A DNA stretch of 32,265 nt, from positions 1 through 32,265 of the forward strand of contig MU119657.1 in the NCBI GenBank assembly GCA_014904845.1, given 5' to 3'. Source of the DNA: Acephala macrosclerotiorum. Taxonomy: Eukaryota > Ascomycota > Leotiomycetes > Helotiales > Mollisiaceae. The first letter of the stretch is position 1; the number at the start of each line of letters is the position of its first letter. Positions 1 through 9,658 of this stretch are shown here, in pieces. A model generated the notes under the pieces. The model was not told the DNA's origin, made no database searches, and saw nothing but the letters and a program-made list of their open reading frames with translations. Both the position numbers and the translations under genes were made by a program.

Positions 1-283
1 GAGAATAAGAAGAGGGTGGTCATGAATAGGGATAAACAATCAACAAGGCCCGTGCGGGTTGCTAGTTTCACGGTCATAAATTTTATCCGCCTCGCCCGTG
101 CGTCTCCCATCACATCCGGCTAATGTACCAGGAAATTGTGGACGAAGCAAGGTCCGATCGTTTGTTTATGACAGAGACGTCTAACTCACTTCGCTGTATT
201 GTTTGGTAGATAAGCAGAGCCTCATTTCTCGGCTCTCCAACCTAACGTTCTGACCATCACTGATTTGAGCAAATTGAATAAAA
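1..283 (+). promoter_or_regulatory. 5' flank of the aldo/keto reductase gene
   Basis: Ordinary-composition DNA upstream of the AKR start codon; no other gene is convincing here. It contains one GGCTAA hexamer at 118-123, the core recognised by the fungal xylanase/pentose regulator XlnR/Xyr1. A single six-base match can easily be chance, so a regulatory role is only a suggestion, made because the genes downstream look like sugar/polyol oxidoreductases. No clear TATA box was seen. Confidence 0.3.
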
Positions 284-1572
284 ATGTTGCCGGTACCGCC
301 AAAGTCTTTTGCCTTGACGAGCACGCCAATTCTCATTCCTTCGCGCGGATTGGGAACTTTCCAGGCTGATCCGAAACAATACCCCGAAGGATCCGTCAAA
401 GCTTCGGTGCTTGAGGCGATCAAATTTGGGTATCGACATATTGACGCTGCGTATGGGTACGGCTCTGGATCTGTGGAGAGAGATGTTGGGGCAGCAATTG
501 CCGAGTGTGGGGTCCCCAGAAAGGAGCTCTTCGTTGTTACCAAACTGTACGTGTCCTCCGATACCATATCCGAGTACTGAACCTTTCTACACCCACGACA
601 CTGCATCTCAGAGCTGAACTAACATTCGCTCCAGCCACCATTGCTTCCACGCCCCTGAGGATGTCGAGGTCAACATGGAAATGAGCCTGAAGAACTTAGG
701 CCTTGACTACGGTTAGGATCGTTTTGAAACAAATTGCTGCATCAACAACTGACTTCGCGACAGTTGACTTGTATCTCATGCACTTTCCCGTTGCGTATGA
801 GTTTACGCAGGGCTACGCAACCAAGCGAAAGCCAGATGGCAAGGTAAATCCATTGCATTTGAGGTCATGATCCAATGACTAAACTGGGTGCAAAGCCAGT
901 ACTCAACCTCCCACTAACCCGAGCCTACGACGTAACATGGGCAGCAATGGAAAAGCTCGTGGAGAAAGGAAAAACAAGACTCATCGGGACGCCGTCTTCC
1001 TCCAATGATCTCCCAATACTAACCAATAACAGGGGTATCCAACTTCTCCTCTCCTAAACTCGAGAAACTCCTCAAAACATGCACCATCTTCCCCGTCGTC
1101 AACCAAGTAGAAATCCACCCCTACTTCCCGCAAAAAGGTCTTGTCGAGTTCTGTCAATCAAAAGGGATCCACGTTACAGCGTATTGTCCTTTGGGCGGAG
1201 CCCCGATGCCTGCACTCGCTGGCCGTAAAGGCCCGGGACCACTTGAAGACGCTATTGTACCTCCCCCTTCTCCCTCCCTCTTCCCCACTAACAAGCAAAA
1301 ACCAGATCCACACCATCGCAAAGAAGTACAACAAAACCCCCGCCCAAATAATCCTCAACCAGCTTCTCCACCGCGGCATCTCTGTCATCCCCAAAACCAA
1401 CAGCCCTGTCCGCATCAAAGAGAACTGGGATGTGTTGTTTGAGGTGGAGGAGGAAGATTTGAAGGTTATTGATAATTTGATGGGGGAGAGGGGGGAATTG
1501 GGGGTGAGGAATTTGGAGATGAAAGATTATTTAGGGTTTGATGTTTTTAGTGAGGAGAAGGATAAACCTTGA
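284..1572 (+). CDS. Aldo/keto reductase, six exons, 333 aa
   Basis: NAD(P)H-dependent aldehyde/ketone reductase of the AKR superfamily, probably cytosolic; nearest in style to fungal glycerol dehydrogenase/aldehyde reductase or xylose reductase-like enzymes; the substrate cannot be fixed. Exons: 284-546, 635-711, 764-843, 896-986, 1033-1256, 1306-1572, summing to 1002 nt in frame. The catalytic tetrad is present: D54 and Y59 (HIDAAYGYG), K87 (VVTKL), H120 (LYLMHFP). The NQVEIHPYFPQ strand, the CPLGG loop and the cofactor loop IPKTNSPVRIKEN (273-285) are also visible. Length is normal for the family. Introns 1-3 and 5 have GT-AG ends and branch-like motifs, but intron 4 (987-1032) should start GT and reads GG while keeping an AG end. 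The gene is therefore complete but possibly mis-spliced. The 3' end abuts AT-rich DNA. Confidence 0.85.
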
Positions 1573-1893
1573 TAAGCATGTTTTAAGTTTTGAATGTATA
1601 AATAAATCGGACTTTTTACTTTGGACCGTTTATTACTTTGGATTATTTTATTTAATTTTTATTATTTTTCGATTTTTTAACTTTTATATAAAATAATATA
1701 AATATTTTTAAAATATATTATTTATTTTTAATAATAAATTTAAAAATTTGAATTATTTATAATGAATTATTAAAATTTAAATTTGAATTATAATTTTTAA
1801 TTAATAAATTTTTTTTAATTTATAAACTTACTAATTTAAATAATTTAAAACTTTTTTTTACTTGTCGATAAAAGTTTAATAATAAAATAAAAA
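1573..1893. other. Small AT-rich island between AKR and SDR
   Basis: Composition drops abruptly about 50 bases after the AKR stop codon to almost pure A/T, matching the large block after 5,480. No coding potential is visible. It is probably a RIP-degraded transposon remnant; the mutated sequence is too eroded to name. The AKR 3' UTR and polyadenylation signal must lie in its first part (AATAAA-like at about 1,600). Confidence 0.6.
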
Positions 1894-1937
1894 TGTTTCT
1901 CTCGTTTCGAAAGAAAGGGCCCGTCCGGCAGCTCGCT
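1894..1937 (+). repeat. Terminal fragment of repeat family R at the broken SDR end
   Basis: About 44 bases match the outer end of repeat R (compare 8,258-8,300 and the reverse strand of 28,515-28,560), including the TTTCGAAA palindrome and the following GC-rich stretch. Only the outer end is present. In R's own orientation the rest of the element should continue to the right, but SDR coding sequence is found there instead, so this is a deletion junction or a chimera, not a simple intact insertion. Confidence 0.65.
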
Positions 1938-2830
1938 CCAATAGTATAGGAGCTCGCATCGCTCGCGAGATAGAAATATACTTCCTTCGGTTCTTTCGGA
2001 TCTGCGTCTCTCCGGAGCGGAGCGGAGTCAAGTCATACCACGCTTCCTTCATTTCAAAAGGACAGTCTCTAGATATCGCAGTATCGATATACCCAGGGCT
2101 GACAGAATTGACCCTTCCACCCCAATTCGCCCACTCAACTGCCAATGACTTCGAAAGGTGGATCTGAAGTCGAGTCAGTAGAGAATTTTCCCGTGATGAT
2201 GGAGTAAGCTCACCACACCAGCCTTGCAGGCATTGTAGCAACTCTGCTCTTGAGGGTCGTTCGCAGCATGACCACTCATGCTAGCAGTGAAGATGCAGTT
2301 TCCATATCCTTGAGCCTTGAATACTAGCCCTGCTGCTCTGGCGCAGTAATAAGCACCATCGAAGTCTACCGCTCTGACGCGGTCCCAGTCTGCCACCGTT
2401 CCGTCGAGTCCACCTGCCTTAGATAGAATCCCAGCATTTGCAGTCATGACATCGAGACGACCGGAATCTCTGACGACTGAAGTGACTGCTGCCTCCACTT
2501 CGGCATAGTTCTCTACCCGGACTTTGTATGCTGCGGTCTTGACGCTGAAGTCTTTGGCGATTGTGATGGCTTGCTTTGGAGCGGTTGTAGAAGTCGAGTA
2601 CCATGTAGTGATTTAGAAGACTAAATCAGTCACCTGGCTTGGTGGGGTAGAGGCATAACACATACATTTGCTCCAGCTTCTGCGAGACCTCTTGCTACCT
2701 CGTAGCCAATGCCACCTGAGCCACCCGTGATGATCACTGTCTTTCCATCTAGCCTGAAAGATTTGAAGACAGTGTCTTCAACAGGTGGGTTTGGGTTGCG
2801 GGTTAATTTTCGTGTGCCGTTTGTTGCCAT
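1937..2830 (-). pseudogene. Broken short-chain dehydrogenase (polyol/ketose reductase type)
   Basis: NAD(P)-dependent SDR resembling fungal sorbose reductase/D-arabinitol or mannitol dehydrogenases. Read from 2830 leftwards: exon 1 2830-2666 (55 aa) has the cofactor motif TGGSGGIG; exon 2 about 2602-2214 has NAG and the active-site YNACK (Y-x3-K) with an upstream Ser; exon 3 from 2163 has the SPGYIDT segment. Intron 2 (2213-2164) is normal. Three defects: intron 1 has a good GTATGT donor at 2665 but no AG acceptor that keeps the frame; a frameshift lies near 2005-2020, after which [14 protein letters not shown] continues in another frame; the last residues, usually a DGGYTLP-like tail, are replaced by repeat R sequence. 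Divergent from the MDR locus, from which it is separated by 871 bases. Almost certainly non-functional, unless the small indels are assembly errors. Confidence 0.8.
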
Positions 2831-3701
2831 TTTGCTACTTGAAGAATTGATTACTGCAAAGTACTTTGAGACCAGAGAAGAAAGTGCTTTGGCGTGTGAT
2901 GGAAGAAAATCCTAGCTCAGATCGGAAGTCTAAGAGGAAATAACTACCTCAATAGCTCAGAGGCCCTAGTGTCTGGAGTGCTAAGAAAGCTGTCACGCAT
3001 CCGCTGCCGGATTCCAAAGCCCAGCTCAGCAGTTACGGACAGGGTCAAGCGTTCCGCTTCCAGTTGACGGGCACCATTGTCCGCCAGCACCGTTCAGCTC
3101 GGTTCGGCCAGGGGAGTGTCTTGCGGTATATCTGTCCAGCCGCCGAGTCTTGAGTAGTTGATGTAATTTCCGGAGGCAACAAGGGACGGAGATAGTAGTC
3201 TCCGTGAAGTCAGCTCATCTATTGCTCCTGCAGGAGCTAGTATACAATATTATTTGAATGTATTTAGAGTCCACGTGAGATTAGACTAAACGCGGCATAC
3301 CTTCATAAGTATGAATCCATAGCAGCAACTTGGGACTATATGAAGGACTGGAAGGCCGCCACGCGTCAGAGACGTGAACAGAGACCTGAAGAGCTCGCCA
3401 CGAAGCAACTTCATTTTTTTGATAGAGAAAATGAGACGAACCCATCATTCGGATCAGAATGTACATCGACTGCCTCTCCTCCTCACTGGAGGTTGAGTTG
3501 CAGATTCTCCACCCGTTATTGACTTTGGATGACGGTCGCGGACTGCAGTCGTCCGTCGCGTCTCCCAGCGTTTCGTGACGCCGCATCGCGCCAGCTGCAA
3601 TTCAATCATAAGTTTTGGCCTTTCTTTCTCAGGACTTCTCCACCCCAATTATCGCCACCTCCTACTGAACCGTCAATCAAAGCCCCCAAACCTCCTGCGA
3701 A
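2831..3701. promoter_or_regulatory. Divergent intergenic region between SDR and MDR loci
   Basis: 871 bases of ordinary composition between two divergent start codons, so it should hold both promoters. Several short open frames exist on both strands but show no recognisable protein features and overlap each other. The last 100 bases before 3702 are rich in C/T and A, as is common before fungal start codons. Two CTGGAG hexamers (about 2972 and 3488) fit the loose CreA consensus but are expected by chance. Confidence 0.4.
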
Positions 3702-4988
3702 ATGTCTCCCTCAGCAATCACTAAAGAAGCCACAAGTCACGTGCTACGGCAATCCCACTATTGCACTGCACATATAGCTGACCCCACGATAGAACCCCGC
3801 ATTCGTCCTCCACTCCTTCAAAGATGCCTCCGTCGAAAATCGAGAAATTCCCAAACTTCGAAACGAACACGATGTTCGAGTACATATCGAGCAGACCGGA
3901 ATACGCGGAAGTGACGTGCACTACTGGCAACGGGGAAGAATTGGGGACTTCATCTTGAAGAGTCCAATTGTTCTTGGCCATGAGAGCTCGGGCATGATTG
4001 TGGAGATTGGGAAGGCTGTCACGAATGTGAAGGTTGGGGATCGAGGTTTGTGAGCTGTTTCTGGAATCGAATGGACATTGACACTTGGCAGTTGCGATCG
4101 AGCCTGCGTCCCATGTCGATACTGCGATTTCTGCTGCGAGGGAGCATACGACCTCTGCGCCGACACCATCTTCGCTGCAACGCCCCCCTGGGATGGAACT
4201 CTTCAGAAATACTGCACTGTGGCATCTGGCTACTGCTATCCGATCCCATCGCACATGTCTTCCGAAGATGGCGCAATGGTCGAGCCAACAGCCGTTGCTG
4301 TCCAAATCTGCAAAGTTGGGATCTGCGAGCAAACCAGACGGTCATAGTTTTTGGCTGTGGACCAATTGGTGTGCTGTGCCAAGCGATGGCGAAAGCCTAC
4401 GGGGCGAAGAAGGTCATCGGAGTAGGCATCTCAAAGGCGAGGACCGAATTTGCGAAGAAGTACGCTGCGGATGGAGTATTTGTGCCAGAAAGAGCTTCGG
4501 CAGGCGTTGATCCAGTTGACGCGAGTCGGGCTATTGGCGAGAAGACTGTCGCAGACTTTGGCCTGGGTGAAGGAGCTGATGTCATTCTGGAGTGTACAGG
4601 CGCAGAGCCTTGTATCCAGGCTGGGGTATTTGCTGCAAAGAAGGGAGCAAGCAGGGATGGGAAGGGGGTGAGTTTCTAAATCCCGTAATTGACGGATGTG
4701 ATCGTGAGTACTGACGACGGGTAGAACGTTGTTTTCCCGATTACCACCGCATGTATTCGCGCATTGAATATCAAGGGCTCCATCCGATATTCTGCGGGAT
4801 GTTATCAAACGGCGGTGGATATGGTAGCATTTGGGGAAATTGACGTAAAATCTCTCATCACTCACAGATTCAAGTTCGAGGAAGCAGAGAAGGCCTTTGA
4901 GCTGGTCAAGAAGGGACAAGAAGACGTCTTGAAAGTCGTTATTGAAGGTGTTCTGGAAATGAACAGTCCGATTTTAAGAGAACGATAA
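3702..4988 (+). pseudogene. Zinc-type medium-chain dehydrogenase (xylitol/sorbitol dehydrogenase-like), frameshifted
   Basis: MDR family enzyme that would oxidise polyols such as xylitol, L-arabinitol or sorbitol to ketoses with NAD+. Exons: 3702-3740, 3793-4045, 4092-4667, 4725-4988; introns of 46-57 nt, all GT-AG. Allowing for two single-base losses the product is about 377 aa, normal for the family. Seen: GHE zinc-site motif, structural-zinc cysteines C-x2-C-x2-C-x7-C (CRYCDFCCEGAYDLC), Rossmann motif GCGPIG, and the C-terminal SLITHRFKFEEAEKAF segment. Breaks: a one-base loss near 4,107 between EP and the structural-zinc loop, and another near 4,320 before DLRANQTVIVFG. The usual GICGSDVHYW reads GIRGSDVHYW, so the catalytic-zinc Cys is Arg; the Asp that normally selects NAD reads Gly (GVGIS). 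Independent of the frameshifts, these point to a dead enzyme. Confidence 0.82.
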
Positions 4989-5291
4989 AAAAAAATAAGC
5001 GAATCCCCTCCCCCCTTTAAAATCCGACCACTGCAAAATTTCGATCTGCGGCGATTGAAGCACCATGTTCTGCTATCGTGAATCGTGGTATTTAAACTCT
5101 GTACTGCCACAAGATCGGCACCGCACACTAACGGCATTAGATCAGGTCGACTGATGTCCGCCGTGCATATGGTTTTTGGAACGTAGATATTTAAGGCTGC
5201 GTCGATCGCTTTCTCGCTTCCCGTCTTTCATCTCTCTCTCATCAGTCACAGTTCAACCACCCCAGCACCCCACCGAACCAAATTAACAGCT
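4989..5291 (+). promoter_or_regulatory. Promoter region of the truncated second SDR
   Basis: Ordinary-composition DNA between the MDR stop codon and the next start codon. A TATTTAAGG motif at about 5,188 could act as a TATA element. It is followed by a pyrimidine-rich stretch (CTTTCATCTCTCTCTC, about 5,222) and a C/A-rich leader up to the ATG, the usual layout of a strongly expressed fungal promoter. The MDR 3' UTR must share its first part. Confidence 0.45.
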
Positions 5292-5420
5292 ATGTCTCTC
5301 GCAGCTCACCCAAACTTCAGTGCTCCCGTTCTCTCCCACTTCTCCCTCACTGGAAAAACTGCCCTCGTTACTGGTAGTACCCGTGGCATCGGTCTAGAAG
5401 TCGCCCCCGGCCCGTGTTAG
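5292..5420 (+). pseudogene. 5' fragment of a second short-chain dehydrogenase
   Basis: 42 codons from a good start context. The protein carries a short leader, then FSLTGKTALVTGSTRGIGLEVA, the first beta strand and the TGxxxGIG cofactor loop of a classical SDR of the arabinitol/sorbose-reductase type. After GLEVA the expected continuation (a GLAEAGA-like helix) is lost: four unrelated residues and a TAG follow, and within about 60 bases the sequence becomes nearly pure A/T. Catalytic Ser-Tyr-Lys and everything else are missing, so this is a truncated gene. It is similar but not identical to the SDR at 1937-2830, so it is a second family member and not its lost end. A well-formed promoter remains upstream. 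Confidence 0.8.
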
Positions 5421-5928
5421 ACTTTCGAGTAGTTTTAGTGCTGAGTAAGCATTGCAATGGATATAATGTTCTCGCACTTAACTAGATTTTATTATTTTTA
5501 TTATTGTTTTTTTATATTTATATAATTAATAAAAAATTATAATATTAATTTTAATTTAATTAAATATTTATAAAATAAATATAAATTTATATAAAAAATT
5601 ATTAAAATTTAAAAAAAAAATTATTAAAAAATTATTATATTAATTATTTAATATAACGTAAAATAAAATAAAAAAACGATTTTTATTTATAAAAATTTTT
5701 TAAATTTCGTAATTATTTTTATATTATTTATTAATAATTAAAAATTCGTTTTAATTTTCGAATTTGAAAATAAAATATTATAATTTAAAAATAAATTAAA
5801 TTAAATTAAAATATATAAAATATAATTAATTTAAAAAAAATTTAAATATTTTAAATTATTAAAATTAAAATATAATCGAATTTAAAAATATTAAAATTTT
5901 AAAAATTTTATTATTTTTTTTATTTTTT
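5421..5928. other. Boundary of the large AT-rich block
   Basis: The first 65 bases are still of mixed composition but unrecognised. From about 5,485 the sequence is almost all A/T with rare C and G, mostly as CpG. No gene can be seen. Interpreted as RIP-degraded transposon DNA that truncated the second SDR. Confidence 0.6.
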
Positions 5929-6285
5929 TATTAATCGTTTATTTTAAAAAATTAATATTAATTTTTATTAAATTATATTTAATAAAAATCGTAATTATAA
6001 ATTTTTTAAATATGTTTTTATTTTAAATTTTATAATAAATATAAAAATTAATAATAATTGTTTTTTTTAATATAAAATATTAAATATTTTTATAATTATA
6101 TAATTTTTAAAAATTATATATTAAATAAAATTAAAAATTTTATAATTTTTTATATAAACGTTTTTATAAAATTTATAAAATAAAATATATATTAAATAAA
6201 AAAAATAAAAAACTCGTTTATTAATTAATTCGTTTATAAATTAATAATTAAATTTTTTTACTATAAAAAACATTTTTTATAAATT
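5929..6285 (-). repeat. Mutated fragment of repeat family R
   Basis: Heavily AT-converted sequence that matches R copies in reverse orientation. The segment at 5,931-5,975 resembles the inner end of R (compare 24,085-24,130 and 25,679-25,720), and 6,130-6,283 resembles its outer end (compare 25,145-25,297). The central tandem units are missing between them, so it is a shortened copy. The assignment rests on visual alignment of low-complexity DNA. Confidence 0.45.
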
Positions 6286-8257
6286 TAATAAATTTATATT
6301 TAAATTATTTATATTTTTAATTATAAATTATTTTAATTAATAATTATTATATAATTTAAATCGAATTTATAAAATATTATAAATTATAATTTATAATTAT
6401 TATAAAAATATAATTAAATTAATTATAATAATTTAATATAAAAAATAAAAATTTTAAAAAAAAAATTTTTAATATAAAATTTAATTTATTTATTTATTTA
6501 ATTTTAAATAAACGTTTTTTTAAACGAATTTTTTTTATATTAATAAAAATTATTTTAATTTTAAATATTTATAAAACGTTTAAATTAAAATTATTTTTAA
6601 TTTTAATTTTAAATTATTAAACAAATTTAAAATAAATTTAAAATAATAATTATTTTTAATCGAATATAAAATAAAAATAATAAATATAAAAATTAAAAAA
6701 AAAATTCGTAAAATATAATTTATATTAAATATTATATAATCGAAAAATAAAAGTTTTTTTTATTATTTATAAATAAATTAAAAATAATATATTTAAAAAT
6801 TTTTTTAAATTTTTTATTTATTATTTTAATTTTTTTTAAAACGATTTAAAAAATTTATATTAAATATATATATATATATATAGTTTTTATTATAAACGTA
6901 TTATTAATTTTATTAAATATAATTAAATCAATTAAAAATTATTATTAAAATTATTTAAAATATTTAAAAAATTGAATTAAATAAAAAAAAATATTAAATC
7001 GATTATTAATAAATTTTTAATTAAATTGAAATTTATTAATATATATTAATTAATTATTTATTAAATTATATATATATAATATATATTATTTAATAGATAA
7101 AAATAATAATAATAAAAAAATATTAATAAATATAAATTATATTAAATAATTAAAAATTATTTAATTATTAATAATAATAAAAATTATAATATAAAAAATT
7201 CGATTATAAAAATAAAATCGAATTATATATTATTATAAATAAATTTTTTAAAATATATTAAAAAACAAATAATAAAAATCAATATAAAATTAATAAATTT
7301 AAAATTTAAAAAAAAAAAAATATTAAATAAAAATATAATTATTTTAATATAAATATAATAATTTATTAAAAAATATTATTAAATATTAAAAAAAATTTTA
7401 ATAAAATAATATAATAATAATATATATATATATATATATATATTTTATAATAAATTAATACGTATTAAAACGAAATTTTAATAAAATAAAATAAAAAATT
7501 ATAATAATAAATAAAAGAAATTTTATATCGTATAATAAAAAAATAATTAATTTTAATATTAATTATTATTATTAAAAAATATAAAAAATTATAATAAAAT
7601 TATTAATTTATTTATTAAATTTTTTTTAAAAATATATATATATATATATATATTTATTTAAAAAATTATTAAAAATTTAATTATAATAATAATAAATTTA
7701 ATTATAAAATTATAATAAATTTTATAAAAACGATTATTAATATAATTAAAAAAATATTTAATATAATAATTTTAAAAATTAATTTTTTTTAAATAAATTA
7801 TTAAATAAATATTAAATTTTATAATAAATTAAATTATTTTATTTTTAAATAATAAATAAAAATAATTAATAAAATATTAAAAAAAAAAACGAAAATTAAT
7901 TTTTATTAAATAATAAATAAATTAAATAAAAAAATAAATTTTAAAATATATACAAAAAACAAATATAATTAATTTATTTAAATTTATTATAAATATAAAA
8001 TGAAAAAATTTATAATTAAAAAAATAAATTGTAATAAAATAAAAAATAAAAAATAAAAATTCGTAAAAAATCTTTTTAAACGTTTTAAAATAATATTAAA
8101 TAAAATTAAAAAAATAATATTATTAATTTATAAAATTATATTAAATTTAATTTTGAATTACGAATTAAAAATTTTAAATATAAAAATTTATTTAAAAAAA
8201 ATCAAAATATATTTTTTTTATTATATTATTTTATTAAATATATTTATAAAAAAAAAT
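6286..8257. other. AT-rich, gene-free, with possible R relics
   Basis: Almost pure A/T with no open reading frame of interest. Stretches at about 6,415-6,480 and 6,565-6,615 look like further mutated R sequence in reverse orientation. TA-dinucleotide runs occur at about 6,864-6,882, 7,420-7,443 and 7,630-7,652. The strand is A-rich after about 7,100. Nothing else can be supported. Confidence 0.5.
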
Positions 8258-9115
8258 TGTTTTTCTCGTTTCGAAAGAAAAAGCTCGTTCGGCGGCTCGT
8301 TAAGCGAGCCAATAGCGGATGAGTCTTTTTTTTCTTTATTCAACGCATATTTTACTTTGTAAACTTCGCAAAAACGTTTTTGTAAAAAATTATAAAGTTT
8401 TCGACTTCATTAATTTATTTTTATTTTAAGTTTTAAACTAAAAGCTCTTAATTTGAGCGTTTTATAAGCATTTGAAATAAGAATAGTTTTATTGAAATTC
8501 TTGATTCTATTGAGTAGTGAAACCGATAAACTAATAAATTTCTAATGTTTAAAATAAAACACATTTACTACGAAGCTTTATATTACTAAAAGAACATTTC
8601 CTGGGACTCTCGTCTCTTATATTAAGTTACTACGATCGATTCAATCAATTTAAATTACTTTACTTAGCATATAATTCTAGGGGGGGACTCAGGACCTCCC
8701 TTGAAAGCTGCGCAACTGTAGAGATGTCCAGCACTAAGTTAGTACCTTAATGCCTAAGGCAGAAACGCACTTGCTATAGAGCTTTACACCAGGGGGACAC
8801 CCCCTGGGACCCTCGTCTTATATTTAGCTGCTACGATCGATTCAATTGATTATAGAGAGTTATTTACCAGGGAGAGACTCCCTGGGACTCCTCTCGAGAA
8901 TTGCGCAGTCGTAGAACAGTTCTAGCATTTAAATGCTTTAATACTTAAAGTAGAAATGCACTTATTGCAAAGTCTCACACCAGAGAAACACTCCCTGGGA
9001 CCCCCGTCTCTTATATTGAGTTATTACGATCGATTCAATCAATTTAAATTACTTTATTTAGCATATAATTCCAGGGAAAAACTCTTTGAATTTTTTTTTT
9101 AATATTATACAATTA
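8258..9115 (+). repeat. Repeat R, partly unmutated copy (outer part)
   Basis: Island of mixed composition inside the AT block. It starts with the R outer end (TTTCGAAAG palindrome at 8,270), a hairpin-forming GGCTCG/CGAGCC pair at 8,294-8,310, then an intermediate-mutated section, then GC-richer tandem units from 8,600. It is the inverse-orientation relative of 27,350-28,560. The match fades around 9,085-9,115 where pure AT sequence begins. The rest of the copy is probably at about 23,500-23,990, on the other side of a nested insertion. No protein is encoded; the family is not one I recognise. Confidence 0.75.
8600..9085 (+). repeat. Internal ~200-bp tandem units of repeat R
   Basis: CCTGGGAC boxes at about 8,600, 8,803 and 8,994 each open a unit: CGTCT...TATATT, then ACGATCGATTCAAT, then an AATTA-rich part, then a CCAGGG box. 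The two complete units also carry GCGCA and a GAAA[CT]GCACTT segment. Unit lengths are about 203 and 191 bases, the third being partial. CCAGGG and CCTGGG boxes pair into short palindromes (for example 8,790-8,808 and 8,869-8,886). The same units occur reversed at 27,890-28,210. Confidence 0.75.
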
Positions 9116-9477
9116 TAAAATAAAATAAAATAAAATTTATTTTAAATTCGTATTTATTATTAAACAATAAAATTATAATAATTTGCGTCGAATATTAATT
9201 TTTTTTTAATTAATAATACAAATATTTTTAATCGTTTAATTAAAATAAAATATAAAAAAATATAATAAAATTCGTTATTTTTCGCGTTTTTTTTATTTTT
9301 TATTTAAATTTTTTTTTTAATATTTAAATATTTTATCGTTTTAAAAAAAATTTCATTTAATTTTTTAATTATTTTTATTATTTTTTTCAAATTTTTATTA
9401 ATAATACGATTTATATAATTAATTTATTTTAAATTTTTTTTTATTAAATTTTAATTCGTTTTTTTATTATTATATTA
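9116..9477. other. AT-rich flank left of the pogo element
   Basis: T-rich, near pure A/T DNA with residual CpG. It ends in the TA that forms the left target duplication of the pogo-like element. With 11,563-13,125 and 19,463-23,480 it may be one older retroelement interrupted by later insertions. No coding sequence is visible. Confidence 0.4.
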
Positions 9478-9503
9478 CAGCAGAACCTCGCTATAGCGAT
9501 CCC
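9478..9503 (+). repeat. Left terminal inverted repeat of the pogo element
   Basis: Starts right after the TA duplication. It matches the reversed right end at about 21 of the first 24 positions; differences include C/T at the fourth base and C/A in the CTATAG part. Confidence 0.85.
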
Positions 9504-9658
9504 CGATATAGCGATATCCTTAGTAATACGATACGGCCGTAGGGTCCCGCACTTTTTTAGCCTTAGGCTTACGATATCCTTGGCATTACGATTATCGTAA
9601 GGTTTTTCGGTCCCAACCCTTAATTTTTGGTGGTGTATCGTTCTACTTTAGCCTGAAA

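Noticed and set aside
3721..4345. Open frames on the - strand opposite the MDR (up to 203 codons)
   Set aside because: They are antisense shadows; no protein motif is visible, and the + strand has clear family similarity with introns.
4050..4679. Long + frame of 209 codons in the MDR locus as an independent gene
   Set aside because: It starts inside an intron and its first part is out of frame with MDR similarity; only its second half is MDR exon 3 after the frameshift.
6860..7655. TA-dinucleotide runs as functional elements
   Set aside because: They are short simple repeats expected in near-pure A/T DNA.
8258..9085. CRISPR-like array because of repeated boxes with spacing
   Set aside because: The whole ~200-bp unit is repeated, not short repeats with unique spacers, and the genome is fungal.
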